A DNA stretch of 64,000 nucleotides from NCBI GenBank assembly GCA_038277395.1, contig CM076190.1:245997256-246061255 (forward strand). Direction: 5' to 3'. Below, one piece after another: positions 54,927 to 64,000 of this stretch. A program made the translations under genes and the position numbers. Source of the DNA: Dryocosmus kuriphilus (Eukaryota > Arthropoda > Insecta > Hymenoptera > Cynipidae). Every line of letters starts with the position of its first letter. Position 1 is the stretch's first letter. The notes beneath the pieces are model-generated. The model made no database searches and was not told the DNA's origin. It saw only the letters and a list, made by a program, of their open reading frames with translations.

Positions 54927-54968
54927 AATCAGGTGTATTAAAGAATCCCTCAGCAAGTGCTTCTGGAG
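54927..54968 (+). CDS. Micro-exon 16 (42-nt type)
   Basis: Same sequence as micro-exon 12. The flanking intron differs by a few bases. Confidence 0.65.
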
Positions 54969-55224
54969 GTAATTAAAAAGTTAGTTAGAATACACTCTAA
55001 AAGATTCGAATATTTTGGGCGATTTCAAGCACTCCAAGAAATTTAAAATAATTTAAAAGGATTCAAAAGATTTCAATATGGATTCAAAATAATACAATAC
55101 GAATCTAATATAAATTGGAAATGATTAAAAGCAAACATATGTTTTAAGAGCGAGAGGTACTTTTATTTACTGGTTGGAAAGGGCAATTAGCTTCACTGAA
55201 AATTTCTTCTGCTTCTTCTTACAG

Positions 55225-55287
55225 CGACAGCTAGTCTAGCTAAAAATCCAGCTCTAGGACCTATGTCAAAGAAGAAAAAAATAAGCG
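55225..55287 (+). CDS. Micro-exon 17 (63-nt type)
   Basis: Same sequence as micro-exon 13. The following intron is more diverged, marking the edge of the homogeneous core. Confidence 0.65.
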
Positions 55288-56062
55288 GTAATTGAAAAAT
55301 TATTTAAAAATAAAATCTAAGAAATTCAACTCACAAATTAGACAATCAATGATTTTTTTTCTTTAAAGTTTATAAATCCCGAAATTTTAAATTGTCGAAT
55401 TATTAAATTTTTGATTTACACAATAGAATTAATGGATTAACCATTTCCTGCAAATACTTAAACTGCCCGCAATTTAAACTGCTTGAATTTAAAGTTTTAG
55501 AAATTAAAATGGCTGAAAATGAATATTTAACTATTTAATAATCAATAATAAATACTATTTAAAGCCTAATTAAAAATAACGAAAAAATAAATACCGACTA
55601 CAAAAAATCACCAAAAAAGACAAATTTTCAAAACACAAATTTACGAATTATAAAATTTACGAAGTTTAAAGTAACAAACTTTCAAGAATCGAAAAATTAA
55701 ATTTGCTGACTTCTAAAAATGTACTATTAACGAATTACAAAATTAACGAAAGAGTCGTTTCCTCTAAATTCTTAAATTCCCTAAATATAAAATTGCTGCA
55801 TTTGATATTTCTGATTGTTGCTGTCAATCCTTCTTTTATTATTAATTATGAAACAAATTTAAATCGAGAGTTAGTAAATATTTTTCCGAAGGACAAAACT
55901 GTTTCCCACAAACTGCCATAAGATAGGAGTACACTTTTCCGTCAAATTAATAATAATAAGCAATCGAAGAAAAGATATGTTTTACGAGCATATGGTACCA
56001 TGTTTAACTGGTTGGAAGGTGCAATTATCTTCACTGAAAATGTCTTATATTTCTTCTTACAG

Positions 56063-56104
56063 AATTAGGTGTATTAAAGAATCCCTCAGCAAGTGCTTCT
56101 GGAG
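56063..56104 (+). CDS. Micro-exon 18 (42-nt type)
   Basis: Reads ELGVLKNPSASASG (Ser to Leu at position 2), still open in phase 1. Confidence 0.62.
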
Positions 56105-56360
56105 GTAATAAAAAAGTTATTTAGAATACACTCTAAAAGATTATAATATTTTGTGCGATTTCAAGCACTCCAAGAAATTTAGAATAATTTAAAAGGATTC
56201 AAAAGATTTCAATATGGTTTCAAAATAATACAATACGAATCTAATATAAATTGGAAATAATTAAAAGCAAACATATGTTTTAAGAGCGAGAGGTACTTTT
56301 ATTTACTGGTTGGAAAGGGCAATTAGCTTCACTGAAAATTTCTTCTGCTTCTTCTTACAG

Positions 56361-56423
56361 CGACAGCTAGTCTAGCTAAAAATCCAGCTCTAGGACCTAT
56401 GTCAAAGAAGCAAAAAATAAGTG
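56361..56423 (+). CDS. Micro-exon 19 (63-nt type)
   Basis: Reads ATASLAKNPALGPMSKKQK then IS. Donor is GTGGTAATT rather than GCGGTAATT. Confidence 0.62.
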
Positions 56424-57213
56424 GTAATTGAAAAATTATTTAAAATAAAATCTAAGAAATTCAATTCACAAATTAGAAAATCAATGATTTTTTTTTTTCC
56501 TTTAAAGTTTATAAATCCCGAAATTTTAAATTGTCGAATTATTAAATTTTTGAATTACGCAATAGAATTAATGGATTAACCATTTCCTGCAAATACTTAA
56601 ACTCCCGCAATTTAAACTGCTTCAATTTAAAGTTTTAGAAATTAAAATGGCTGAAAATGAATATTTAATTATTTAATAATCAATAATAAACACCATTTAA
56701 AGACTAACTAAAAATAATGAAAAAATAAAATACCGACTAGAAAAATGGATAAAAAAGAAAATTGTCAAAGTAGAAATTAAAGAATTATAAAATTTACGAA
56801 ATTTAAAATAACAAGCTTTTATGTATCGAAAAATAAAATTTGCTGACTATTAAAAATTCACTACTAACTAATTAGAAATTTAACGAAAAAGTCATTTCCT
56901 CTAAATTCTTAAATTCCCTAAATATAAAATTGTTGAAATTTGAAGTTTCTGATATTAAAATTGCAGAAAATAAATACAAAACTTTGTTAGTATTTAAGTA
57001 AGTACTTCAGCAATTTTAAATTCCGTGAAAATAAGAATTTGGAAGAAAAAAGAATATTTCGTTAATTTTTTAATTCGGTAATTGTGCTCTTCAATTCAAT
57101 AACTCGGAAAAATTTAATTTCGGATATTTCTAAATTCATCATTCGTATATTAGGTTTTTATTCTTTCCTTATTTTTCATTAGCTCCAGTCGAAAATATTT
57201 TCAACTGTTGTTA

Positions 57214-57377
57214 GAGGCCGTCCATAAATTACGTAAGGCACCTTTTTGGAATTTCAGACCCCCCCCCCGCCCCCTAGTAAGGGTTTTTCTATAATAAATT
57301 CATGCAACTTTAACGTGGTAGTAAGATTTGGTTACCCCCCCCCCCCCCAAGCCCTTACGTAATTTATGGACGGCCCC
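57214..57377. mobile_element. Harbinger-type MITE (164 bp, TTA TSD)
   Basis: Ends GAGGCCGTCCATAAATTACG and, on the complement, GGGGCCGTCCATAAATTACG, flanked by TTA at 57211-57213 and 57378-57380. The 3-bp TTA duplication and short TIRs suit PIF/Harbinger MITEs. Internal poly-C runs lie near 57264 and 57338. It interrupts the intron upstream of the last micro-exon. Confidence 0.82.
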
Positions 57378-57620
57378 TTATCAAAACTTTTTTTACTATT
57401 AATTGTGAAACAAATTTATATACAGACTTAGTAAATATTTGTCCAAAGGGCAAACCTGTTTCCCACAAACTGCCATAAAATAGGAGTACACATTTCCGCC
57501 AAATTAATAATAATAAGAAATCGAAAGAAAACATATGTTTTAGGAAAGTATGGTACCTTTATTAACTAGCTGGAAAGTTCTATTATCTTTACTGAAAATT
57601 TTTTCTATTTCTTCTTACAG

Positions 57621-57683
57621 CAACAGCTAGCCCAAATGCAAATCCAGCTAAAGGATCTGCAACAATGGAGCAAGAAACAAGCG
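57621..57683 (+). CDS. Micro-exon 20 (63-nt type, divergent)
   Basis: Reads ATASPNANPAKGSATMEQET then S in phase 1; the lysine run is replaced by an acidic/polar end. Its upstream intron matches the kind that precedes 42-nt exons elsewhere (ACAAACTGCCATAA...), so this is a recombinant unit. Confidence 0.58.
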
Positions 57684-58374
57684 GTAATTAAAAAATTATT
57701 TAGAATAAAATAAAAAGATTCAATTAAAAAATTAGATAAGTAACAAATTATTATTTTTCCTGTAACGTTTATAAATCCCGAAATTTTAAAGCTTCGAATT
57801 ATACAATTTTTGAATTACATAATCGAATTAACGAATTAACCATTTTCTTCAAATTCTTAAATTCCCCGAGTTTAAATTGACGAAATTTAATTCATTCAAA
57901 TAAGGAATTGGAAATTAAGAGAAATTAGAGTTTGCCGATTTATTAGATTTAGGAACTATACAATCAAAAATTAGAATGTTAACAAATTATTATTTTCCTA
58001 CAGATTTTTTAAATTTCCGAAGTTTAAAGTTGTCAAATTATTCAATTCACGAATTTTATAATAAAATTAACTAACTTAAAAATTAACGAATTAGCCATTT
58101 CCTCCTAATTCTTAAATTCCCGAAATTTAAAATTTCCGAAACTATAATTTCTGGAAGTAAATATTTAATTATATAATAAACATTATTAAATATTTTTTAG
58201 AGATTAATGAAAAGTAACGAAAAAAGAAATACGAAATATAAAAATCATCAAAGAAGAAAAGCCGAGAATACAAATTAAAGAATTATAAAATGTACGGAAT
58301 TTAAAATAAAACTTTTAATTGTCGAAAAATTAAATTTTCCGAATTATTGACTCGTTTATTACTCTCCTTTGCGG
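57684..58374 (+). other. Degenerate intron sequence of the array
   Basis: Colinear with the long introns of the other units (ATTATTTAGAATAAAAT, CCCGAAATTTTAAA, AATTCTTAAATTCCC) but with internal duplication. No further exon block is seen before the LINE. Confidence 0.6.
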
Positions 58375-59120
58375 GTTTGAGGGCTCTGCTCCCTTTACAT
58401 CCTCTACAATTTCACCTAACCACTATGCATTATGCTTACCTTAACCTATTATCGCTACATCATGTACAAGTTCTTAAATTCCTAAATACTATCTTACTAC
58501 CAATTATCTAATATCTAACAAGTGCGCGAAACCTTCCAAGGCTTCCGTTTCCTCTTACCACTATTCTTCATGCTTTACCACGTCTTGCAACCCTAATTTT
58601 CTTTGCACAAATTTCAACTTCGATTTTGGTTTTCTCCTCCCCCACACATCCTCTCTTTCCTTTTCTTTTCCAAGTTCTTTACCCAGTTTTTCCTTTGTCC
58701 ACAACCACTCAGTATCCACTTAACTTTATCTACCACGCTCTTTCCTCTTCCTCTTCGCCTGTGCACCTTTCAATCACGTGCTCCCATGATTCGCTTTCAC
58801 ACCTACTTACCCTGCACATTTTCATTTCTCCACTTACCCAATATTTACATTCATTCATGCCGTCACCCATTCTGAAACGTATCATCCTATCATCCCATTC
58901 TGGGACCCCTTCCATCTTGACGGATTTATACCATTTATTATATTTCGACCCTACAATCTTTTTCCCCGGTTGTCTTCCTGCTTTTTACTCATTTCCCCTT
59001 CAATTTCCTGCCACTCCCACCCTCGTCACATATTCTCCACTCCTTTCTAACTTGCCATCTCTCTTCCTCCCATTTTGAATATCCCGTGTCACCTCTCCTC
59101 TCTTTATTTATTAATTCCTG

Positions 59121-61789
59121 TCAGCACACTTGTGCTATTTTGCTACCCTTATCACTCTTAAGTTTCTCTTCGAAATTACAGACCATTTTTCTCTGCATTA
59201 TCACCAATTTCTCCCTTCCTGGTTCTTCTCTCAACACATAACCTGGGCAGTTCCAGCTTACTCCCATAACCCTTTCCAGAAATCTTTCTTGCATGTTTTC
59301 TACCTTCTTGTACACTTTACAACCCCATACTTCGACTCCATAGCTCATCACTGACCATACTAGTGAGTCAAATAGCCGTCATCTCATTTTCCAGTCTTCT
59401 TTGAATCTTCTCTGTCCAATCCCCCATACTTCACCCATCACCTTACTCGAACTTTCCATTCATTTTTTCACCTGAAGATCATTTCCACCTCCCGCTTCGA
59501 ACCAAAATCCTATATAACAAAATTCCTCTACCATTTGCACCATTTCGCTATTCACCTTCCATCCATACTTTACTTCATTCTTTCTCTTTCTAAAACATAC
59601 TATTTTTGGCTTCGTCACATAAATTGTCAAGTCTTTCTCTCTCCCGCGCTCTTCAAATCCTTTCATTAGCAAGCTCATTCCATTCTTATTCTCTGCTAGA
59701 AGCACCACATCGTCCGCGTACGCTAGTGAGCATATCCTTTTATTTCCCAGAACAGTACATCTTTGATCATTCTTTTTCATTTTCTCTTCTATGTCTGCTA
59801 ATATTATACTAAATAACAATGGACTTAGCCGGTACCCTTGCCTGAGACTTCTCCCTGTCCAAAGTACATCCCTTTTCTATTCCCCGATCCTCGCCTTTAC
59901 CTTTCTATCCGTAAAGACCTCTTTTATGCTCTCAATCAACACTTCATCGACCTCTATTCCTGTCATTGCCTTCCACAAAACTTTCCTATTCACCGAGTCG
60001 AAGGCTGCCTTAAAATCTACAAATAGTGTAACTAGCTTTCCTTTTTTCTTTGCCGGGTTCCTGTTGACTAGATAATTCAGAACGAAAATGTTATCCATTG
60101 TTCCAATCCCCTTCCTGAATCCTCTTTGAGTGTGTGGAATACATCCTTTCTCTTCTACCTGTTCTTCTGATCCCTTCTTAAGCACCTCCGTGTAAAGTTT
60201 ATACGGTACTGCCATGAGAGTGATTCCTCTATAATCTTCCACTTTTCTGCCTCTGACTTTCTTTAATAATGGAACTACCAAACCTGTTCTCCTCTCCTTG
60301 GGCCAGACATTCCCTCTCCATGCTCTACTACATACGTCCCAGATCTCTTCTCTAATCCTTCTTCCTCCAAATTTCAACACTTCATTCTCCATCCCATCCC
60401 CTCCTGTCGCCTTGTTTCCTTTTAGCTTCTTAGTTGCTTGATTCACTTCCTCTCTGATCACCTCATTCCCCCCTTCTAGTCCTCCTACCTTGCTCTTTCT
60501 GCCTTCCCTCTTCACTTTGCTATGCACGCCTCCTAGCAATTTCTTGAATTATATCGTCCATTCATCCATATTTATCTCTTCATTGATTCCTTTCCATCCA
60601 CATTTCGCTCTATTGATCATCTTCCATTCTCTTCCTTACTTCATTGCTTTCTCTACCTTCTCCATGTACGTCACCTTCTCCTCCTGTGTTTTCACATCTA
60701 GTAACTTCTTTCGTTCCCTTTTGCTTTCATTATAATCCTTTCTCTCTATCTCTCCTCTTTTTCAATTCTTTAACGATAACTTCATACGTTCATTACTCTC
60801 TAGACATTCCACGTCCCACCTTCCTCTTTTCTCCCTACTTTCCTCCTAACTTGGCCTAATTTCTTCCCCTATCTTCTCTACCCTTTCCATTATCTTACAC
60901 AATATAGCTTCCACGCCTTCCCCTCTTCAATCATAGTATTCTCTTCTTCCTTTCTGTCGCATATTCTCTTATTTTACCACCTGCCCACTTGCCCATCTTT
61001 GGTGCCTTCCTTGTCACTTCCTCCTTCTTCCTTCCCTCTCTTCTCCCATTCAAACATTTCAAATTTGCAATTACCGGGAAGTGTTCTCACCCTATTTCGT
61101 TCACTACTTCCATTCTTTCCAACAACCTTCTTATCCATTCCCCTGCCAGAATGTTGTCTATAACTGTTTCCGCTTTTCCTGCAAATGTAATCTCTCCTTC
61201 CTCATCCCCCTCCGAGTCCCCATTACAAACGAACAATCCTGTTTCTCCCAGAATCTCCAGTACAGTTGTTCCCACCTGGTTCGCCTGTTTATGTTTCGAA
61301 TTTCTACTGAAAGTCTCACTCTTTTCATTCCATGTTTCTCCTCCCTGTTCCCCTGTTCAAGCATTCAGATCGCCTCCTATCTAAACCAATTCATCATCCT
61401 TCTTCGCCACCCATTTCTAATCACACTCAAACCTTCTTCTTCCCCCTTCTCCTGTAGACGCGAACTATCCTCACCTTTCTTCTTTTTATCTTCACCACCC
61501 TCGTTATTACTCTATCTGTCTTCTCAAATCAGATTTCTATTCTCTCTTTACATACCAATTTATTCCTCACACCTGACACCATGCCCCCTTTTTCTTCCCA
61601 TTATCTTCTCTTTCTTTGCATCTTGCTTATTTCATATATACCCCTTGGGTAGCTTCCTCTTCACCCTCCCCCAATCCTTCTTATCTACCCAAGTTTACTC
61701 AGCATCACTACATCCCATTTCTTCACCTGTTCCCAGAATCCTTCATCTTTATTCATTAGCACTGATACATTCCAAAACGCTACTCTCAT
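59121..61789 (-). pseudogene. LINE ORF2: endonuclease and reverse transcriptase, frameshifted
   Basis: Starts at the ATG at 61787-61789 (MRVAFWNVSVLMNKDEGFW), the usual N-terminus of an APE-type endonuclease. Endonuclease sequence continues brokenly, with ETGLFVCNGDSEGDEEGEIT and VIDNILAGEW at 61087-61275. RT occupies 59877-60539 (NKATGGDGMENEVLKFG, VEDYRGITLMAVPYKLY, RGFRKGIGTMDNIFVLN, LFVDFKAAFDSVNRKVLW) and 59460-59819 with the active site YADDVVLLAE. The C-terminal part at 59121-59351 contains MMSYGVEVWG and ERFLERVMGVS. Several frameshifts and stops separate the blocks. The clade is uncertain (R1/I/LOA-like group). Confidence 0.82.
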
Positions 61790-61823
61790 TTCTTTTTTCC
61801 TTCCTTTCTCCCTTCTTTCTTTT

Positions 61824-63230
61824 TTACGCCCCCATCCTATTCTGTCGAAACCCCGTCACTCCGCCTTCTCCTCCTTTCCTTTCACCGTCTACTGTTTCCA
61901 TTATCTCCTCCCTTCTAACACTAGCCTTTGTTTCTTCCCCTCGTCGCCATGTACTCTCCCTATGAATTTCACACAATTTTTCTTTCTCTTCATCCCATAT
62001 CCACACATTACCGTTTACCCACATCCTGTCTTTCCCTATCCATACCGTGTTTCCTTTCACTCCATGCTCTCTGTTTCATGATACACTTCCTTCTTCTTTC
62101 ATTCCACGTCATATCCTCCTCTATCATTTCTTTCCTCCACTTTAAAGCTTTCTTTTTTCTCATAATATTATCTTCTTCTTCCTCACTTCTCACTTTCACT
62201 ATATATACACTGGATTTACTTTTATTCTTCCTTCCCACTCCATTTACTTGTTCCACATGCACTTTTGTCCCAATTTCCCTTAACAACCATTCCACTTCTT
62301 CTCTTCCTAATTCACTATGCACTTTCATTCCTCTAATCACTATATTTCTACTACGTTTCGTCTCCTTTTCTATTTCCATTTTCCTTTCTAATTCTCTCAA
62401 TCTTGATTTCATTCTCACATTTTCTAGGATCACATTCTCATTCAACTATTTAACTTTTTCTCCTTCTCTTACCCCTTCATTCACTTTCTTTCTGTCCTTA
62501 GACCTACATTCTAGATTTCTCACTCTTTCTTCCAACTTTTCCCGATCAAGTTTTCTCTCTTTCTCACTCATTTTTTGCTTTTTCCCGATATGATCCAACT
62601 GTTTCCAAGCCTTAGCTTTTTCTTGCCGCCAAACCAGATCCCATTCTTGCCATTTTCCTCTAACTTTCCTCATTTCCTCCCAGACCTCATCCCTCTCTTT
62701 TGCATGGCATTCAGACTGCGGTTCGTTTCCTCTCTAGACCCTTTAATGATACTTCCCAAATTCTCTAGATCGACTTTCCTTGTTGCCTTATTTCTCTCCG
62801 GTGGAGATATTTTCTTAAGCTTTTTCCGCAATTTCTATTCTCCCTGTACATTTCCCTCTTCTTCCTTTGATCTTTTGCTATCTTCCATCTTGTCCTCCTC
62901 ATTGCTTTTATCAGCTAACCCTGCCCCCTGTCACCACTTGATAAAAAGTTGTGTCGATCCTAAACTGCTATATCTCGATCAACTAAGCAGTTCCAGATAT
63001 GACGGTCTACCTCGAGTTCTTCTGTCGGCTAGTGCCCCTTCCTTCTCACCTCTCACACAGTTCCCCGGCGTAGTAAACTGCATCTCTCCATCATCAGTAC
63101 TATCCTCGGCATCACCCCTCCCCCCCTTTTCCCCGGCCACAGCTAGCTCATCATCACCGACGTTATCTACCTGCTGCCGTCCTCTACTGGCCCCCATTGG
63201 GCGCCTCATTGTAAACATGCTGGTCTAGCT
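61824..63230 (-). pseudogene. LINE ORF1: coiled-coil RNA-binding protein remnant
   Basis: Minus-strand frame upstream of ORF2. The N-terminal portion is around 62979-63218. A long charged coiled coil (KQKMSEKERKLDREKLEERV) lies at 62446-62673. After an in-frame TAG at 62446-62448 the same frame continues with RLRELERKMEIEKETKRSRN and the RRM-like IVIRGMKV, then a C-terminal domain (VWIGKDRMWVNGNVWIWDEE, 61990-62060). This is the layout of L1-like ORF1 proteins: coiled coil, RRM, basic C-terminal domain. Frameshifts occur near 62700 and 62010. Confidence 0.7.
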
Positions 63231-63465
63231 TACCGATCTGCTGCCCCTCGTCAGCCCTCTCACTTTTCCAAACTCGGCAACTAACCTCTAAACTGTCACT
63301 TTCGACTTTCGTTTCAACCCTCTTAACTTTACAAAACAACTCCCTCACACTGCCACTCAACCCTTTCACTAGACTGACCTCCCTTATCGCCTTTCACCTC
63401 AATCACACCTCCTCACCCGTCGCCAAACACAAAAAAGGTGGCACAGAATAAACACGCGTACTTTA

Positions 63466-64000
63466 CCTTTCGGTACTTGAAACTGATGCTAATTTTCGGA
63501 TTTATGAAATTTACGAATATCGAATTTGAAAATTAGGGAATAAGTAATTTCCTTCAAATTCTTAAATTCATGAAATTTAAAATTTCTGTAAATACACACG
63601 TCATTATTTAATAATTAACAATAAATAATAATTAGTAACTAATGAAAGATAGTGAAAAAATAAATACCGAATATACAAGTTAATGCAAAAGAAAAATGCC
63701 GTGATAAAAATTGAAGAATCATAAATTTACGAAATTTAAGGTAACGACAAAATTTTTAATTGTTGAAAAATAAAAATTTTGAAATATGCAAAGAACGAGT
63801 TTAAAAATATCCGAAATTAAAATATACCGAATAAGAAAATTTGTGCATTATAATATTAACGAATTATAGAATTAAAGTGTTATTAATTTCCCGTAAATTC
63901 ATAAATTACCGAAATTTAAGATTGGCGTAATTCAAAATTGTCCATAATTAAAATTGACGAAAATAAATACTGAATCGAAAATAAGATACTGAATTATTTA
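63466..64000 (+). other. Array intron sequence resuming after the LINE
   Basis: AAATTCTTAAATTC, ATTATTTAATAATTAACAAT and GTGAAAAAATAAATACCGA match the long introns of the micro-exon units. No exon block is visible before the window ends, so the gene probably continues to the right. Confidence 0.65.

Larger units (their letters stand above)
45861..58374 (+). repeat. Tandem array of a ~1,132-bp two-micro-exon unit
   Basis: Starts of the 42-nt exon lie at 48134, 49266, 50399, 51533, 52663, 53795, 54927 and 56063, i.e. every 1,130-1,136 bp. The 63-nt exon follows the 42-nt exon by 297-299 bp, leaving short (~256-nt) and long (~770-nt) introns. Each exon is preceded by a conserved ~100-bp block: ACATATGTTTTA, CTGGTTGGAAAG.GCAATTA, CACTGAAAAT (branch-site-like) and TTTCTTCTTACAG. 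Units at 52-55.3 kb are almost identical; those at both ends are diverged. The conserved splice context and open frame argue against a simple satellite. Confidence 0.88.
58375..63465 (-). mobile_element. LINE (two ORFs, degenerate) inserted in the array
   Basis: About 5.1 kb with strong purine bias on the coding (minus) strand. Order on the minus strand: ORF1 (coiled coil), ORF2 with endonuclease, RT and C-terminal region. Array intron sequence occurs on both sides (up to ~58350 and again from ~63490), so it inserted into a pre-existing unit. Exact ends and TSD were not resolved. Confidence 0.82.

Noticed and set aside
57557..57683. Direct repeats at regular intervals as a CRISPR-like array
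   Set aside because: Units are over 1 kb with similar rather than unique spacers, in a eukaryotic sequence context with splice signals.

Overview
The window looks like an AT-rich eukaryotic chromosome from an arthropod, most likely an insect. Spliceosomal exon/intron signals, a Ty3/Gypsy element with a tRNA-Leu primer site, non-LTR retrotransposons, and Tc1, mariner, DD41D and RAG1/Transib-like DNA transposons all point that way. Hymenoptera is only a guess. I see no bacterial gene, no CRISPR array and no convincing tRNA or rRNA. About half the window is transposon, much of it nested; most of the rest is tandem or inverted repeat.

Layout. 1-5.2 kb: a minus-strand Gypsy element (RNase H, RT, protease, gag, leader, tRNA-Leu PBS, LTR), broken by stops, frameshifts and a 141-bp insert copied from its own gag. 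5.7-9.1 kb: two LINE fragments, the second split by a dead Tc1-like element. 9.4-10.1 kb: a 142-bp tandem repeat. 10.2-13.0 kb: a minus-strand RAG1/Transib-like transposase pseudogene, split by a second Tc1-like copy whose DD34E transposase is intact. 13.7-14.6 kb: an internally deleted mariner. 14.8-15.9 kb: the 3' end of another Gypsy element. 15.9-23.6 kb and 36.2-43.5 kb: two copies of one ordered module, consisting of a DD41D transposase region, 42-bp repeats, a GACCTT-rich region, an AT spacer, a 3-4 kb TCGGGTT-type satellite, an AT spacer and a 77-bp repeat. 24.0-31.3 kb: a mosaic of three copies of a CpG-hairpin repeat and three palindromes. 31.8-38.4 kb: a DD41D transposon with ~600-bp inverted repeats, containing a solo-LTR-like insertion with 5-bp TSD, which contains a foldback element, which contains an intact mariner. 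43.5-45.35 kb: another long-TIR element.

The most interesting host-like locus is on the plus strand at 46-58 kb. A ~1,132-bp unit is repeated tandemly, and each unit carries two tiny exon-like blocks of 42 and 63 nt. Each block is preceded by a branch-site-like motif, a pyrimidine tract and TTACAG, and followed by GTAAT. Both sizes are multiples of three, both blocks are open in the same phase-1 frame, and together they encode a repeated 35-residue Ala/Ser/Lys/Pro-rich module. At 22,291 a separate exon encodes a signal-peptide-like start and ends at GTAAGT, also in phase 1. I infer, without transcript evidence, a secreted repetitive protein made from tandemly duplicated symmetric micro-exons, comparable in architecture to schistosome micro-exon genes or aphid bicycle genes but not recognisably homologous. 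A GA-rich LINE (58.4-63.5 kb, minus) is inserted in the array, which resumes at 63.5 kb and runs off the window.
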